From NCBI GenBank assembly GCA_040544425.1, contig JBEONO010000012.1, forward strand, positions 62,001 to 126,000: DNA of 64,000 nucleotides. The letters are read 5' to 3'. Both the position numbers and the translations under genes were made by a program. Positions 56,377 to 64,000 of the stretch are shown piece after piece. Within the stretch, counting starts at the first letter, position 1. Each line of letters begins with the position of its first letter. Source of the DNA: Solimicrobium sp040544425 (GTDB lineage Bacteria > Pseudomonadota > Gammaproteobacteria > Burkholderiales > Burkholderiaceae_D). The notes under the pieces were generated by a model. It was not told the origin of the DNA. It saw only the letters and a program-made list of their open reading frames with translations, and did no database searches.

Positions 56377-56699
56377 GGCGACAGGGTCGCTTCGAGCTGC
56401 GCCTTGTTCATCGTGGAGCGCCCGTTCAGCCCGCGCTGGCGGGCCTCGTTGCGAAGTTGCAGCAAGGTTCGGCCGCCTGGCCCCTTGTGCGAGCGCAGCC
56501 CCCCACGTCGGCTGGACGACATGTCGTTGATCGATGAGGTATTGGCCTCCACGGACTCGCCGCCTTGTGCCTGCTCCTTGTTGACGACGCGCGCGGCAAT
56601 CTCCTCGGCCAGTGGCTGAGGCTTGCTCTGGCCGAGCAGGCTCTCTTTGATGTGCACGTATAGCCGTTCGCGCTTGGCGCTCCAGACTTTCTGCGGCGT
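56373..56699 (-). CDS. Rho-N/plasmid-stabilisation-like small protein, odd start
   Basis: The 94-108 residue product contains VWSAKRERLYVHIKESLLGQ, then AEEIAARVVNKEQAQGG near its start and a C-terminal SAP/Rho-N-like helix (GGRTLLQLRNEARQRGLNG then RSTMNKAQLEATL). The homologous start appears to be PQKVWSAKRERL. The codon before it is ACG (56697-56699), with GAAGGAT upstream, where ATG would be expected. The alternative is a GTG at 56657. So the native ATG may be mutated and expression weak. It precedes the CBS gene with a 4-base overlap. Confidence 0.55.
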   Translation of the reverse strand, partial: TPQKVWSAKRERLYVHIKESLLGQSKPQPLAEEIAARVVNKEQAQGGESVEANTSSINDMSSSRRGGLRSHKGPGGRTLLQLRNEARQRGLNGRSTMNKAQLEATLSP

Positions 56700-56825
56700 A
56701 ACGGATCCTTCGCGGCCACAGGTGGATGCAGTGAAACGCAGTGCGCTGTGAGCGGTGTGCCGTGCTGCAAGGCGCTTGGACTTCAGTTTATCTTCAGCGC
56801 CGCGATGTTCCTGAATCCGTTGCGT

Positions 56826-57206
56826 TTACATGTGGTCAATCATCTCGGCGTTGAAGCGGTTCATATCTAGTCCGAGGAACCGCGCATAACCCACCAGTGC
56901 CGCTGGCGTGAGGTGATGGGTTTGCGCAAAAAGCAGGTGGTGCATGGGCCAGAACTGGCCCTGTGCCGCCGCCAGCTCTACGTTCGGATGGATCATCTCC
57001 ACCAACGGTAAGTGCCGGAATATGAAACGTAGCCGATCGCGGTGGGTGTCGACAAGGTGCTGCATCAGCGGCTCGGCCTGGATGCAGGCAGAGCACTCGT
57101 AGTCGCCCTACTCCAGCAGTGTGAGCTTTGCATGCGCTTCGCCCAGCACATGGTCGGCCGCCGCCAGCGCGGCCTCGGGCATCTTGACGCTCGCGGCGCC
57201 GCTCAT
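56826..57206 (-). pseudogene. DsbA/thioredoxin-fold protein with stop codons for tyrosine
   Basis: From the ATG at 57206 the frame reads MSGAASVKMPEAALAAADHVLGEAH then KLTLLE-stop-GDYECSACIQAEP. The family consensus is LxxYGDYECPYC, so the Tyr codon has become TAG (near 57,108). It continues in frame: HLVDTHRDRLRFIFRHLPL to FNAEMIDHM-stop, where homologues have HxY, so a second tyrosine is now TAA. The end is missing. The CxxC motif is kept as CSAC. It overlaps osmC by 4 bases. Confidence 0.75.
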
Positions 57207-57649
57207 GCAGCCACCTCTTCAAGCGTTGCCTGCAAGCTGACCTCAGTCACGGACGCCAGGGCCTTGGACAGCGGACATTCGCGCTTGGCGGCCAGGGCGA
57301 TCTCCTGGAACCTGGCTTCTTCAATCCCTGGCACGGCGGCCTTCAGCGTGAGTGCGATCCGGTCGATCACGAAGCCCTCACCCTCCTTTTTCAGGCGCAC
57401 GCGAGCCTGCGTGTCGACCTTTTCGGTGGCAAAACCGGCCTTGTCACAGGCGAATGAAAATGCCATAGTGAAGCACGCTGCATGGGCGGCAGCCAATATT
57501 TCCTCCGGGTTCGTGCCCCGGCGGTCGTCCTCGAAACGGCTGGCAAAGCCATACGGGTAGCGTTCGAGGGCGCCGCTCTCGGTGCTGATCTGACCTTTGC
57601 CCTCTTTTCCCTGGCCTTCCCAATGAACGCTGGCGGTCTTCTCGGTCAT
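57203..57649 (-). CDS. OsmC-family peroxiredoxin
   Basis: A 148-residue peroxide-reducing protein. The opening ASVHWEGQGKEGKGQIST, then the TNPEEILAAAHAACFTMAF motif with the first redox cysteine near residue 57, and KRECPLSKAL with the second near residue 123 are all present. OsmC proteins reduce organic hydroperoxides and rise under osmotic or stationary-phase stress. The ATG at 57649 has an AAGGT sequence upstream. It is the first of a minus-strand run with the DsbA-like, Rho-N-like and CBS genes. Confidence 0.9.
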   Translation of the reverse strand: MTEKTASVHWEGQGKEGKGQISTESGALERYPYGFASRFEDDRRGTNPEEILAAAHAACFTMAFSFACDKAGFATEKVDTQARVRLKKEGEGFVIDRIALTLKAAVPGIEEARFQEIALAAKRECPLSKALASVTEVSLQATLEEVAA

Positions 57650-57849
57650 GGTGGTACCTTTCAAAAAATTGCAGTGAGCTGAAGCGGACCTGTTGAATAG
57701 TTGCAGCGGCCCGGCCCGTATGTGGCTGCGTGCAAGACGAGTGTTCAGAGCTGATTGCATGATGGCTGTCCATGAAGACGGTGTCTGTTCGTCAACGCAC
57801 AGAGCCGGTGGAATGACTGGAGTTCTTCGGCCGCAGGTGACGGGGCTTT

Positions 57850-58299
57850 CAGGCGGAGCCCTTTGGCTTGCCATCATCGCCTGGCCGCGTTGCTAAGATG
57901 GCCTTGTCGTTCTGCACATGCCCATCCACCAGTTTTATCACCCGGTCGCAACGGGCGGATAACCGTGGGTCGTGGGTGACGATCAAGAACGGAGGTGTCA
58001 CTGCGGCTGATGTCGCGCATCAGCGTGAACACTTTGTTGGCGGACACGGTGTCCACGTTGCCCGTGGGTTCGTCCGTCAATAGCAGCGCGGGACGCATGA
58101 GCAGCGCACGGGTAAGCGCCAGGCGCTGCTGCTGACCGCCGGACAAATCATTGACCAAGTGATTGCGCCATTCTTTCGGGCTCACTTGGTCAATCAATCC
58201 TTCAGCCTGCACGCGCATTGCCGCATTGGGTCTGCCTTGCGCGGCCAGGAACGGCATTGCAATCAACCAGGTCAGCAGTGCCTGCAAACCGAACACCAA
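57850..58299 (-). pseudogene. MacB/LolD-type ABC ATPase fragment
   Basis: The minus strand carries the second half of an ABC ATPase: HLVNDLSGGQQQRLALTRALL, then LLLTDEPTGNVD. It shifts frame near 58,000 (DISRSDTS), after which VTHDPRLSARCDRVIKLVDGHV continues in the next frame. Walker A is absent and the upstream frame (MVFGLQALLTWLIAMPFLAAQG) merges with other sequence. It cannot make a working ATPase. Confidence 0.8.
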
Positions 58300-58440
58300 C
58301 TACACGCTCTTCCATTTAAAGTTCGGCTCGTTGCGCTGGCGCATTTGTGCGTAGTGCTGCTCTTCGGGCTGCCCTCAACTGCGCCAGATAGTGGGCCTAA
58401 GGACTCGCTCTGTGGGCAAACGCACAGACCGGCCGTATTG

Positions 58441-58546
58441 GCAGCAGTAAATTTGTGCTTGCCGCAAATCCTGCAGACATCCCGTCGTGCAGGACGCCTC
58501 CAATCGAGGTGTGGCATCAAATCAACTTAACTGAAGGAAAAATCTT
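58441..58546 (+). promoter_or_regulatory. Conserved fasciclin leader, copy 2
   Basis: It matches 52343-52398: GCAGCAGTAAATTTG, CTTGCCGCAA, ATCCCGTCGTGCAGG. The ATG of the fasciclin gene follows with AACTGAAGGAA 6-12 bases before it. See the copy-1 entry for interpretation. Confidence 0.55.
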
Positions 58547-58960
58547 ATGAATACCCTGATCGATGTTGCCATTGCCGACGGTCATTTCAAAACACTGGCC
58601 AAAGCCCTCACAGCAGCAGGACTCGTTGACACCCTCAAAGGTGATGGTCCTTTCACCGTTTTTGCGCCAACTGACGATGCATTCGCCAAGCTGCCTGCGG
58701 GCACCCTTGACGGCCTACTCAAGGACATCCCGAAATTGACCGCGATCCTCAAGTATCACGTAGTGGCCGGCAAGGTTGCTGCAGCCGACGTCGTCAAGCT
58801 CGACGGAAAGACGGCCAAGACCCTCAACGGCGGCGACCTCAAGGTCAGCACAACGGGCGGTGTCAAGTTGAATGGCGAGGTCAATGTGACAAAGACCGAC
58901 GTCGCGGCCTCCAACGGGCTGATCCACGTCATCGACGCGGTGCTGCTGCCGTCGGCTTGA
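58547..58960 (+). CDS. Fasciclin-domain protein, cytoplasmic form
   Basis: A 137-residue single FAS1 domain with its two conserved boxes: FTVFAPTDDAFAKLPAGTLDGLL (H1) and the C-terminal GLIHVIDAVLLPS (H2). It has no signal peptide (starts MNTLIDVAIADGHFKTLAKAL). FAS1 domains mediate adhesion, but the cytoplasmic version is of unknown role. Its stop lies 50 bp before the ATG of a second, exported fasciclin. Confidence 0.9.
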   Translation: MNTLIDVAIADGHFKTLAKALTAAGLVDTLKGDGPFTVFAPTDDAFAKLPAGTLDGLLKDIPKLTAILKYHVVAGKVAAADVVKLDGKTAKTLNGGDLKVSTTGGVKLNGEVNVTKTDVAASNGLIHVIDAVLLPSA

Positions 58961-59010
58961 TGCTCGCTCACCCAGTAATCCAACCCCTTAAAAGAAAGTC
59001 AGGATCAAAA

Positions 59011-59469
59011 ATGAATGCGAAAAAATTGCTCATAGCTGCGGCCTTCACCGGCGCAGCCTTTGCCGCACAGGCCAAGGACATCGTGGACACCGCCGTGGAT
59101 GCCGGCAACTTCAAGACGCTGGTCGTGGCGCTCAAGGCAGCCGATCTGGTGTCCACGCTCAAGGGCAAGGGACCCTTCACGGTCTTTGCACCCACCGACG
59201 AGGCCTTTGCCAAGATCCCGAAAGCCGACCTCGATGCGCTGCTCAAAGACAAGACCAAGTTGAAGGCCGTGCTCACCTACCACGTGGTTCTGGGTAAGGT
59301 CATGTCCACGGATCTGAAGGCCGGCAACGTGAAAACCATGCAAGGCAGCAACGTGAAGGTCAGCACCAAGGGCGGCGCGATGGTGGATAACGCCAAAGTG
59401 GTGGCAGCCGATGTCGCCGCCGACAATGGGGTGATCCACGCCATCGACACGGTGTTGATGCCCAAGTAA
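59011..59469 (+). CDS. Fasciclin-domain protein, exported form
   Basis: A 152-residue FAS1 protein with a signal peptide (MNAKKLLIAAAFTGAAFAAQA, cleavage likely after AQA). The FAS1 boxes FTVFAPTDEAFAKIP and GVIHAIDTVLMPK are intact. It is probably periplasmic or surface-exposed. I start it at 59011 because an earlier in-frame ATG gives no signal sequence. It shares sequence with both the gene before it and the recombinant at 52445. Confidence 0.9.
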   Translation: MNAKKLLIAAAFTGAAFAAQAKDIVDTAVDAGNFKTLVVALKAADLVSTLKGKGPFTVFAPTDEAFAKIPKADLDALLKDKTKLKAVLTYHVVLGKVMSTDLKAGNVKTMQGSNVKVSTKGGAMVDNAKVVAADVAADNGVIHAIDTVLMPK

Positions 59470-59542
59470 GCGCAGTGCGATGGGCAGCCTGCAACGCGCG
59501 CCCCATCGCGCCTTCACAAGCACACTACAATGAGGTTCACCC

Positions 59543-60076
59543 ATGAAAATTGCAACCCAGAGCAATGCCGAACTCACTCACGTCGCGAAGCTGATCGAAA
59601 ACATCCCGATCGCCATGCTGGCCACCTTGGACGACAACGGCGCCTTGGCCAGCCGCCCGATGACCGCGCTGGAAATGGATGCCCAAGGCGCGCTGTGGTT
59701 CTTCACCGATGTGCAATCCTCGAAAGTCGATCATCTGCGCGCTGTCAATCTCAGTTTCACGGACAGGGATGAAGGTGCCTATGTTTCGCTATCGGGCCAC
59801 GGCGTAATCGATACCGACCGTGCGCGCATCCAGAGCTTGTGGACCTTGTTGGCCAAGCCGTGGTTTCCCGACGGCCCGGACTCAAGCAACCTAGCGCTGC
59901 TGAAGTTCATTCCCGATAGGGCTGAATACTGGGATGGGTCCAGCAGCAAGATGGTGCGCGCGTTCGGGATGATCGCCTCCGTCATTGCGGGCAAGCCCGT
60001 GGCGCTGGGCGAGCATGGATCGCTTACCGCCTTGTCGGCCTCCACACGGGCAGCAGCGCCACCGCCGCAATCATGA
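59543..60076 (+). CDS. Pyridoxamine-phosphate-oxidase-like FMN-binding protein
   Basis: A 177-residue protein of the general-stress-protein-26/PNPOx group. Visible are IAMLATLDDNGALASRPMTALEMDAQGALWFFTDVQSSKVDHL near the N-terminus and a C-terminal EYWDGSSSKMVRAF. Members bind flavin but are not proven oxidases. A 104-base remnant of a second copy is at 52823-52926. It overlaps the DUF2177 gene by 4 bases. Confidence 0.9.
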   Translation: MKIATQSNAELTHVAKLIENIPIAMLATLDDNGALASRPMTALEMDAQGALWFFTDVQSSKVDHLRAVNLSFTDRDEGAYVSLSGHGVIDTDRARIQSLWTLLAKPWFPDGPDSSNLALLKFIPDRAEYWDGSSSKMVRAFGMIASVIAGKPVALGEHGSLTALSASTRAAAPPPQS

Positions 60077-60480
60077 AAAGACAGCTTGCTGCTTACGCCG
60101 GCACCATGGTCGTGATGGTGGGGCTGGATTTGCTGTGGCTGGGCGTCGTCGCCAAGCCGATGTACCAGCAAGGTATCGGTCACTTAATGGCCGTCAAGCC
60201 CAACGTGCCGGTGGCCGTGCTGTTCTACGTATTGTTCGGGCTCGGGCTGGTGGTGTTTGCGGTGTTGCCCGCCGGCCCCGCCCCCGGTTGGGGCAAGACC
60301 GTGAGCATGGCGGCGTTGTTCGGCTTCTTTGCCTACGCCACCTATGACCTCACGAACCTGTCCACGCTCAAACAATGGCCCATTGGCTTGTCGCTGATAG
60401 ACATGGCTTGGGGGGCGTGCGTTAGTGCGGCCGCAGCCGCCGGCGGCAAGGCGCTGATGGATTGGGCGGCGCCATTGTAA
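60073..60480 (+). CDS. DUF2177 membrane protein
   Basis: A 135-residue protein with four probable membrane segments, at about residues 5-25, 45-63, 73-92 and 108-130. The family pattern LDLLWLGVVAKPMYQQGIG near the start and YATYDLTNLSTLKQWPIGLSLIDMAWG later match DUF2177. Function is unknown. It is translationally coupled to the PNPOx-like gene. Confidence 0.9.
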   Translation: MKRQLAAYAGTMVVMVGLDLLWLGVVAKPMYQQGIGHLMAVKPNVPVAVLFYVLFGLGLVVFAVLPAGPAPGWGKTVSMAALFGFFAYATYDLTNLSTLKQWPIGLSLIDMAWGACVSAAAAAGGKALMDWAAPL

Positions 60481-60580
60481 TCGCCCATTAACGATCAAAT
60501 GCGGTGCGTTTGGCAGCGTACAGGCGCTTCATCGCCTTGCTCGTATGGCCAATTTCTCAGCCATAACAAAAGGAATCGAC

Positions 60581-61963
60581 ATGCCCTATCAAAGCATCAA
60601 CCCCAACGACGACAAGTTGCTCAAGATCTTTGAGCGCCTAACCCCAGCGCAGTTGGAGAATTCTCTTGCAGGCGCTCAGCACTGCTACTAGACCTAGAAG
60701 CACAGGAGTTACGCGGAACGCGCCGTTATTCTGAATAAAGCCGCTGCGCTGCTGCACGCGCATGTAGATGATTTCGCAAAACTCGAAACGCTGGAAATGG
60801 GCAAACGAATCAACGAGGCACGCGGTGAAGTTAAATTCAGCGGCGACATCTTGGCTTACTGCGCCCAGCACGCCGAGAGCTTTCTGGCGCCCCTCAAGTT
60901 GCACCCCAAACTGGGTGAAGCACACATGGAAAGCTCACCCTTGGGCGTGCTGTTCTGCGTCGAGCCGTGGAACTTCCCGTACAACCAACTGGCCCGCGTG
61001 GCTGGCGCGCAGTTGATGGCGGGCAACGTGCTTGTGGTCAAACATGCGGGTTGTGTGCCGCGATGTGCCATTGCGTTCGAAAAGTTGCTGCTAGACGCAG
61101 GCGCACCAATCGGCGCATACACCAATCTGCTGATCTCGCATGAGCAGTCCGAGCGTGTCATTGACGACCCGCGCATCAAGGGCGTGGCGTTGACCGGCGG
61201 TGTGGCTGCGGGGCGTTTGGTGGCAGCCCGCGCCGGACAGAACATGAAGAAGTCGGTCATGGAGCTCGGTGGCAGCGACGCTTTCATCGTGCTTGACGAC
61301 GCTGACCTCGACAAGACGTTGCCCTGGGCCGTGTGGGGCCGCATGTACAACGCCGGCCAGACCTGCTGCGCGGCCAAACGCTTCATCGTCATGGAGTCAG
61401 TTGCCGACCGGTTTCTGGCGAAATTCAAGATCGCGATCGAGGCCTTGGAGCCAGGCGACCCGATGCTGGAGGCGACCACACTCGAACCCTTATCCACCGA
61501 GGCCGCGCTGGTGCAGTTGCTGACGCAGATGGATGCCGCCGTGAAAGGCGGCGCCAAGCTGTTGACGGGCGGCAAGCGCATAGATCGGCCTGGCTGGTTC
61601 ATGCAGGCCACCATCCTCACCGACATCGCCCCAGGCAACCCCGCGTTCCGTGACGAGTTCTTCGGCCCGGTGGTGTCGTTCTTCCGCGTGAAGACCGAAG
61701 AAGAAGCGATAGCACTGGCCAACGATTCCGACTTCGGCCTGGCCGGATCGGTGTGGACGAAGGACGAAGCGCGCGGCCAGCGCGTGGCGAGCCAGATCGA
61801 CACCGGAATGATGTTCGTCAACAACATCGACTGGGCCCATGCCGACCTGCCGTTTGGCGGCATCAAGAATTCGGGCTACGGGCGTGAACTGGGCAGCATG
61901 GGCATCCAGGAATTTGTTAACAAGAAGCTCGTTCGCAGCGGCGCCATCGCTGCGCCGGTCTGA
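60581..61963 (+). pseudogene. Succinate-semialdehyde-type dehydrogenase with two early stops
   Basis: The ATG at 60581 has AAAGGA upstream and reads MPYQSINPNDDKLLKIFERL then TPAQLENSLAGAQHCY. Two TAG codons follow at about 60,689 and 60,695, where homologues have FETW-type residues. The frame then continues without breaks: SYAERAVILNKAAALLHAH to the end, with EPWNFPYNQLARVAGAQL, LGGSDAFIVLDDADL, AGQTCCAAKRF (catalytic Cys) and SGYGRELGSMG. A downstream ATG at 60797 could start a shortened 388-residue product that lacks the first 70 residues. Confidence 0.85.
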
Positions 61964-61984
61964 GCGCGCTAACCAAGGAATTCT

Positions 61985-62652
61985 ATGAATAAGCAAGCTA
62001 CCCCATCTCAAACCAGTGAAGCGCCTGTCTGGTTCATCACCGGCTGGTCCACGAGCTTCGGCCTGGAACTCGCCAGGCAGGCCATCGAACGCGACTACCG
62101 CACGGTCGTGACTGCCCGCGACCTCGCCAAGCTGTAAGCGACCGGATCCTCGTGCTGAAGCGCGACGTGACGCAAGCGGATCAGATCGCCGCAGCCGTCA
62201 AAACGGCTGAAGCGCGCAGCATGTCGGCGCTGGGGCAGTACAACGCCACCAAGTTCGCGGTCTAGGGCCTGTCCGAGGCCTTGCGGCGCGAAGTGAAGTC
62301 GCTGGGCATTCAGGTGATGGTGGTCAACCCGAGCGGGTTCCGCACCGACTGGGTCGGGCGTTCGACCAACGAAATCAAGCACCCGATCGAGGACTAGCTG
62401 GCCACCGCCGGCAAGGTGCGGCTGGCAGTGCGGGCATCCTCGGGCAAACAGCCGGGCGACCCGGTGCGTGCCGTCAAGGCCATCGTCGAGGCCGTGGCTT
62501 CGGGCAAGCTGCCGCACCACCTGCTGCTGGGCAACGACGCCTTCGAGGGCGCGATGGCCAAAGTCGACGAACTGCGCCGGGACTTCATGGCGGGCGAGGG
62601 CGTCGACATGACGCGCAAGATGCATGCTGTCCAATTCGAGCAATTCGGCTAG
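61985..62652 (+). pseudogene. Short-chain dehydrogenase, deleted and with internal stops
   Basis: It begins MNKQATPSQTSEAPVWFITGWSTSFG then TARDLAKL, the Rossmann start, and meets TAA. In another frame a fragment reads GQYNATKFAV-stop-GLSEALRREVKSLGIQVMVV, giving YxxxK active-site residues, with TAG replacing Glu. It resumes to NEIKHPIED-stop-LATAGKVRLAV, with TAG replacing Tyr. The region between the halves is missing roughly 200 bases. The end runs to a TAG at 62650. Confidence 0.82.
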
Positions 62653-62782
62653 CCGCTAGTGCTCAAGGAACTCGACATCCCCACAGTGCGGGCGAGATCT
62701 TGGTCAAGACCGAGGCCTGCGGCGTCTGCATACCGACCTGCACGCCGCCAGCGGCGATTGGCCACTGAAGCTGGCGCACAGT
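62653..62782 (+). pseudogene. Zinc alcohol dehydrogenase, N-terminal scrap
   Basis: Roughly 40 codons, with a frame change. They read LKELDIPTV, then GEILVKTEACGVC, then HTDLHAASGDWPLKLAH, the catalytic-zinc region of AdhP-type dehydrogenases. One base is missing in GTCTGC-ATACC, breaking the CHTD motif. The rest of the gene is gone; AraC-like sequence begins directly after. Confidence 0.7.
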
Positions 62783-62784
62783 CA

Positions 62785-63431
62785 ACATCGCTGGTATCGC
62801 ATGCCTTGTTCGATGACCGTGAAGTGCAGGATTTTCTGGACGTGGATCATCTGGCGACCGCCCTCAACGCGGCGCGCCAATTACCTTGTCTAGTGATCCA
62901 GCCAGAGCGGGTAGAGTTGCGCGGCAATCGACATCTCAGCGCTTCTATGGCGCAAGCCTTTTTCGCTTGTCCGGTTGTTGTCGGGGCGGATGTTAGCCGC
63001 ATCGTGTTTGCGACACCAGACTCGATCGCAACAGGCAAGACCAGGCGCAAAATGAACTGACATCGAGCGTGTAACGTCTGGCCTGCGAGCAGGAACTAGC
63101 GAGGATTGGCGCGCAGGGCAAACAAAGTCTGGTGCGCATGCTGGTCGCAATGCAGTGCGAGTGCCGCAGCGTGCAGGAAATGGCAACGGCCTTAAAGATC
63201 AGTGCGCGTTCATTGCACCGTCTGTTGGCGCGGGAAGGTGCATCGTATTTTTCAATCGCGGAAAACGTCAGGTTCGAGCGCGCCAAACGGTTGCTGCTCG
63301 CTGGACTTAGCACCCAGGAAGTGGCCGAACAATTGGCGTATTCCGACGAGCGCAGCTTCCGGCGTGCCTTTAAACGCTGGGCCTTATCGAGCCCCGCTTT
63401 ATTTCGTCAATTACAAAAACCGGCCAGCTAG
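62785..63431 (+). pseudogene. AraC-family regulator in pieces
   Basis: The first part (to about 63,060) reads SHALFDDREVQDFLDVDHLATALNAARQLPC, then AFFACPVVVGADVSRIVFATPDSIA, like the ligand-binding domain of the AraC-binding-2 type. The C-terminal part (63132-63431) in another frame has the HTH domain: MATALKISARSLHRLLAREGASYFSIAENVRFERAKRLLL and EQLAYSDERSFRRAFKRWAL. Stops separate the two halves. The N-terminus is lost. Confidence 0.78.
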
Positions 63432-63870
63432 AACATCAGCAAAAAAAACTATGTTCATTCCGCGCTTGGATAGCTGCGATTGCGCAGTTCAATACGGCTG
63501 ATGCAAGGGGCAATTGCTCGAAACTACAATAGGCGGATGTTGATCCTGTGTGCCTATGCCTGTGCCTGCTAAAGACTGAAAGCGGCCGCTCAGCGACGCC
63601 CACTCAACAGCAGGTGAAGGTCGACATTCTATATTGCGGTCGTTCGCAGACCTCAAATGATCAGTTCATTTTCAAGAACGGGATTCGTTCAAGGAGTGCA
63701 CACGAATAATCGCGGCGGTTTGACATCGATCATCTCGGCATCGGAAATTTGCCCCATTAAGTTTGGAAATACCTTACTTCGAACGCTCTTAAATGAATTC
63801 AAATCTCGATGAATCATAACCAAAGGGGTCAGCCTCACATTCTTTTCCCAATCAAACCTAGAACTAAACC
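63432..63870. other. Gap without a recognised gene
   Basis: No supported gene. Near 63,820 there is AAGGGGTCAGCCTCACATTC. GGGGTCAG stretches often precede RAYT-type transposase genes, which matches what follows. Confidence 0.5.
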
Positions 63871-64000
63871 ATGCTACGTCGCGCACGCATTAAGTTAGCG
63901 GATATTCCGCCGCATCTTGTACAAAGAGGCGTCAATCGAGAGGCCTGCTTTTTTCCGATGAAGATTACAGTCTACTGTCTTCCCGTATTTGTCGGCCATG
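63871..64000 (+). pseudogene. RAYT/IS200-like transposase start, cut by the window edge
   Basis: The ATG at 63871 gives MLRRARIKLADIPPHLVQRG then VNREACFF, a match to the N-terminus of REP-associated tyrosine transposases. The frame then shifts in the T-run: with one more T it would read SDEDYSLLSSRI, which is the family sequence. So the copy as read is broken near 63,954. Its end is beyond the window. Confidence 0.7.

Noticed and set aside
56826..62652. Programmed amber readthrough or recoding
   Set aside because: Frameshifts and deletions accompany the TAGs and TAA also occurs, so ordinary decay is more likely; listed as a finding only for checking.

Overview
The window reads as a chromosome segment of a betaproteobacterium, most likely Burkholderiales and probably Oxalobacteraceae-like. 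This rests on gene content and order (asd-leuB-leuD-entericidin-leuC; rlmE-ftsH-folP-glmM; carA-carB-greA; queE-queD-tadA-ldcA) and on protein similarity recalled from those families, not on a database search. It falls into a conserved core (about 1-32,400) and an accessory part (about 32,450-64,000) with different gene density, base use and gene integrity.

Core, 1-32,400. Nearly everything is on the minus strand. Leucine and aspartate-family biosynthesis comes first (leuC, a tiny entericidin-type lipoprotein, leuD, leuB, asd), then a Tat-exported beta-carbonic anhydrase. Next is the rlmE-ftsH-folP-glmM cluster with yhbY divergent, then a DUF4149 membrane protein, greA and carA-carB. An alpha/beta hydrolase, comEC/rec2, tatD and a two-gene ABC importer without a binding protein follow, then an aldehyde dehydrogenase divergent from an RsmI-like methylase. 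A compact plus-strand Phd/PIN toxin-antitoxin pair sits between housekeeping genes. A YbiT-like ABC-F protein, LD-carboxypeptidase, tadA, queD and queE close the core.

Island entry, 32,400-38,950. Just outside queE lies what looks like the 3' tip of guaA (codons for T-I-E-W-E-stop on the minus strand) followed by a terminator hairpin. The guaA 3' end is a well-known island integration site. A second copy of the tip, with several hundred bases of flanking sequence, lies 6 kb further on, which suggests two stacked insertions. Between them are hipBA, a damaged copy of an AbiE module, a recombinase scrap and a primase-helicase fusion of the TOTE conflict-system type.

Defence cluster, 38,950-45,490. 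An orphan AbiEi-like regulator, an intact AbiEi-AbiEii pair, a 994-residue PHP-plus-SMC-like ATPase (TrlF-type) and an Abi C-terminal-domain protein run in one direction. The last two genes are the best candidate here for a little-described defence system.

Mobile-element and stress-gene debris, 45,490-64,000. RadC and a truncated DUF932 protein come first. A 5'-truncated group II intron with a frameshifted reverse transcriptase follows, then topoisomerase IB and an alcohol dehydrogenase. Beyond these is a decayed stress islet: three fasciclin genes (one an apparent recombinant), Dps, a deaminase, OsmC, a DsbA-like pseudogene, a CBS protein, PNPOx-like proteins and semialdehyde dehydrogenase. 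Between the pieces lie a broken IS91-family transposase, two IS91-like terminal sequences, and fragments of MFS, ABC, SDR, ADH and AraC genes. A frameshifted RAYT-type transposase start is cut by the window edge. No rRNA, tRNA or CRISPR array was recognised.
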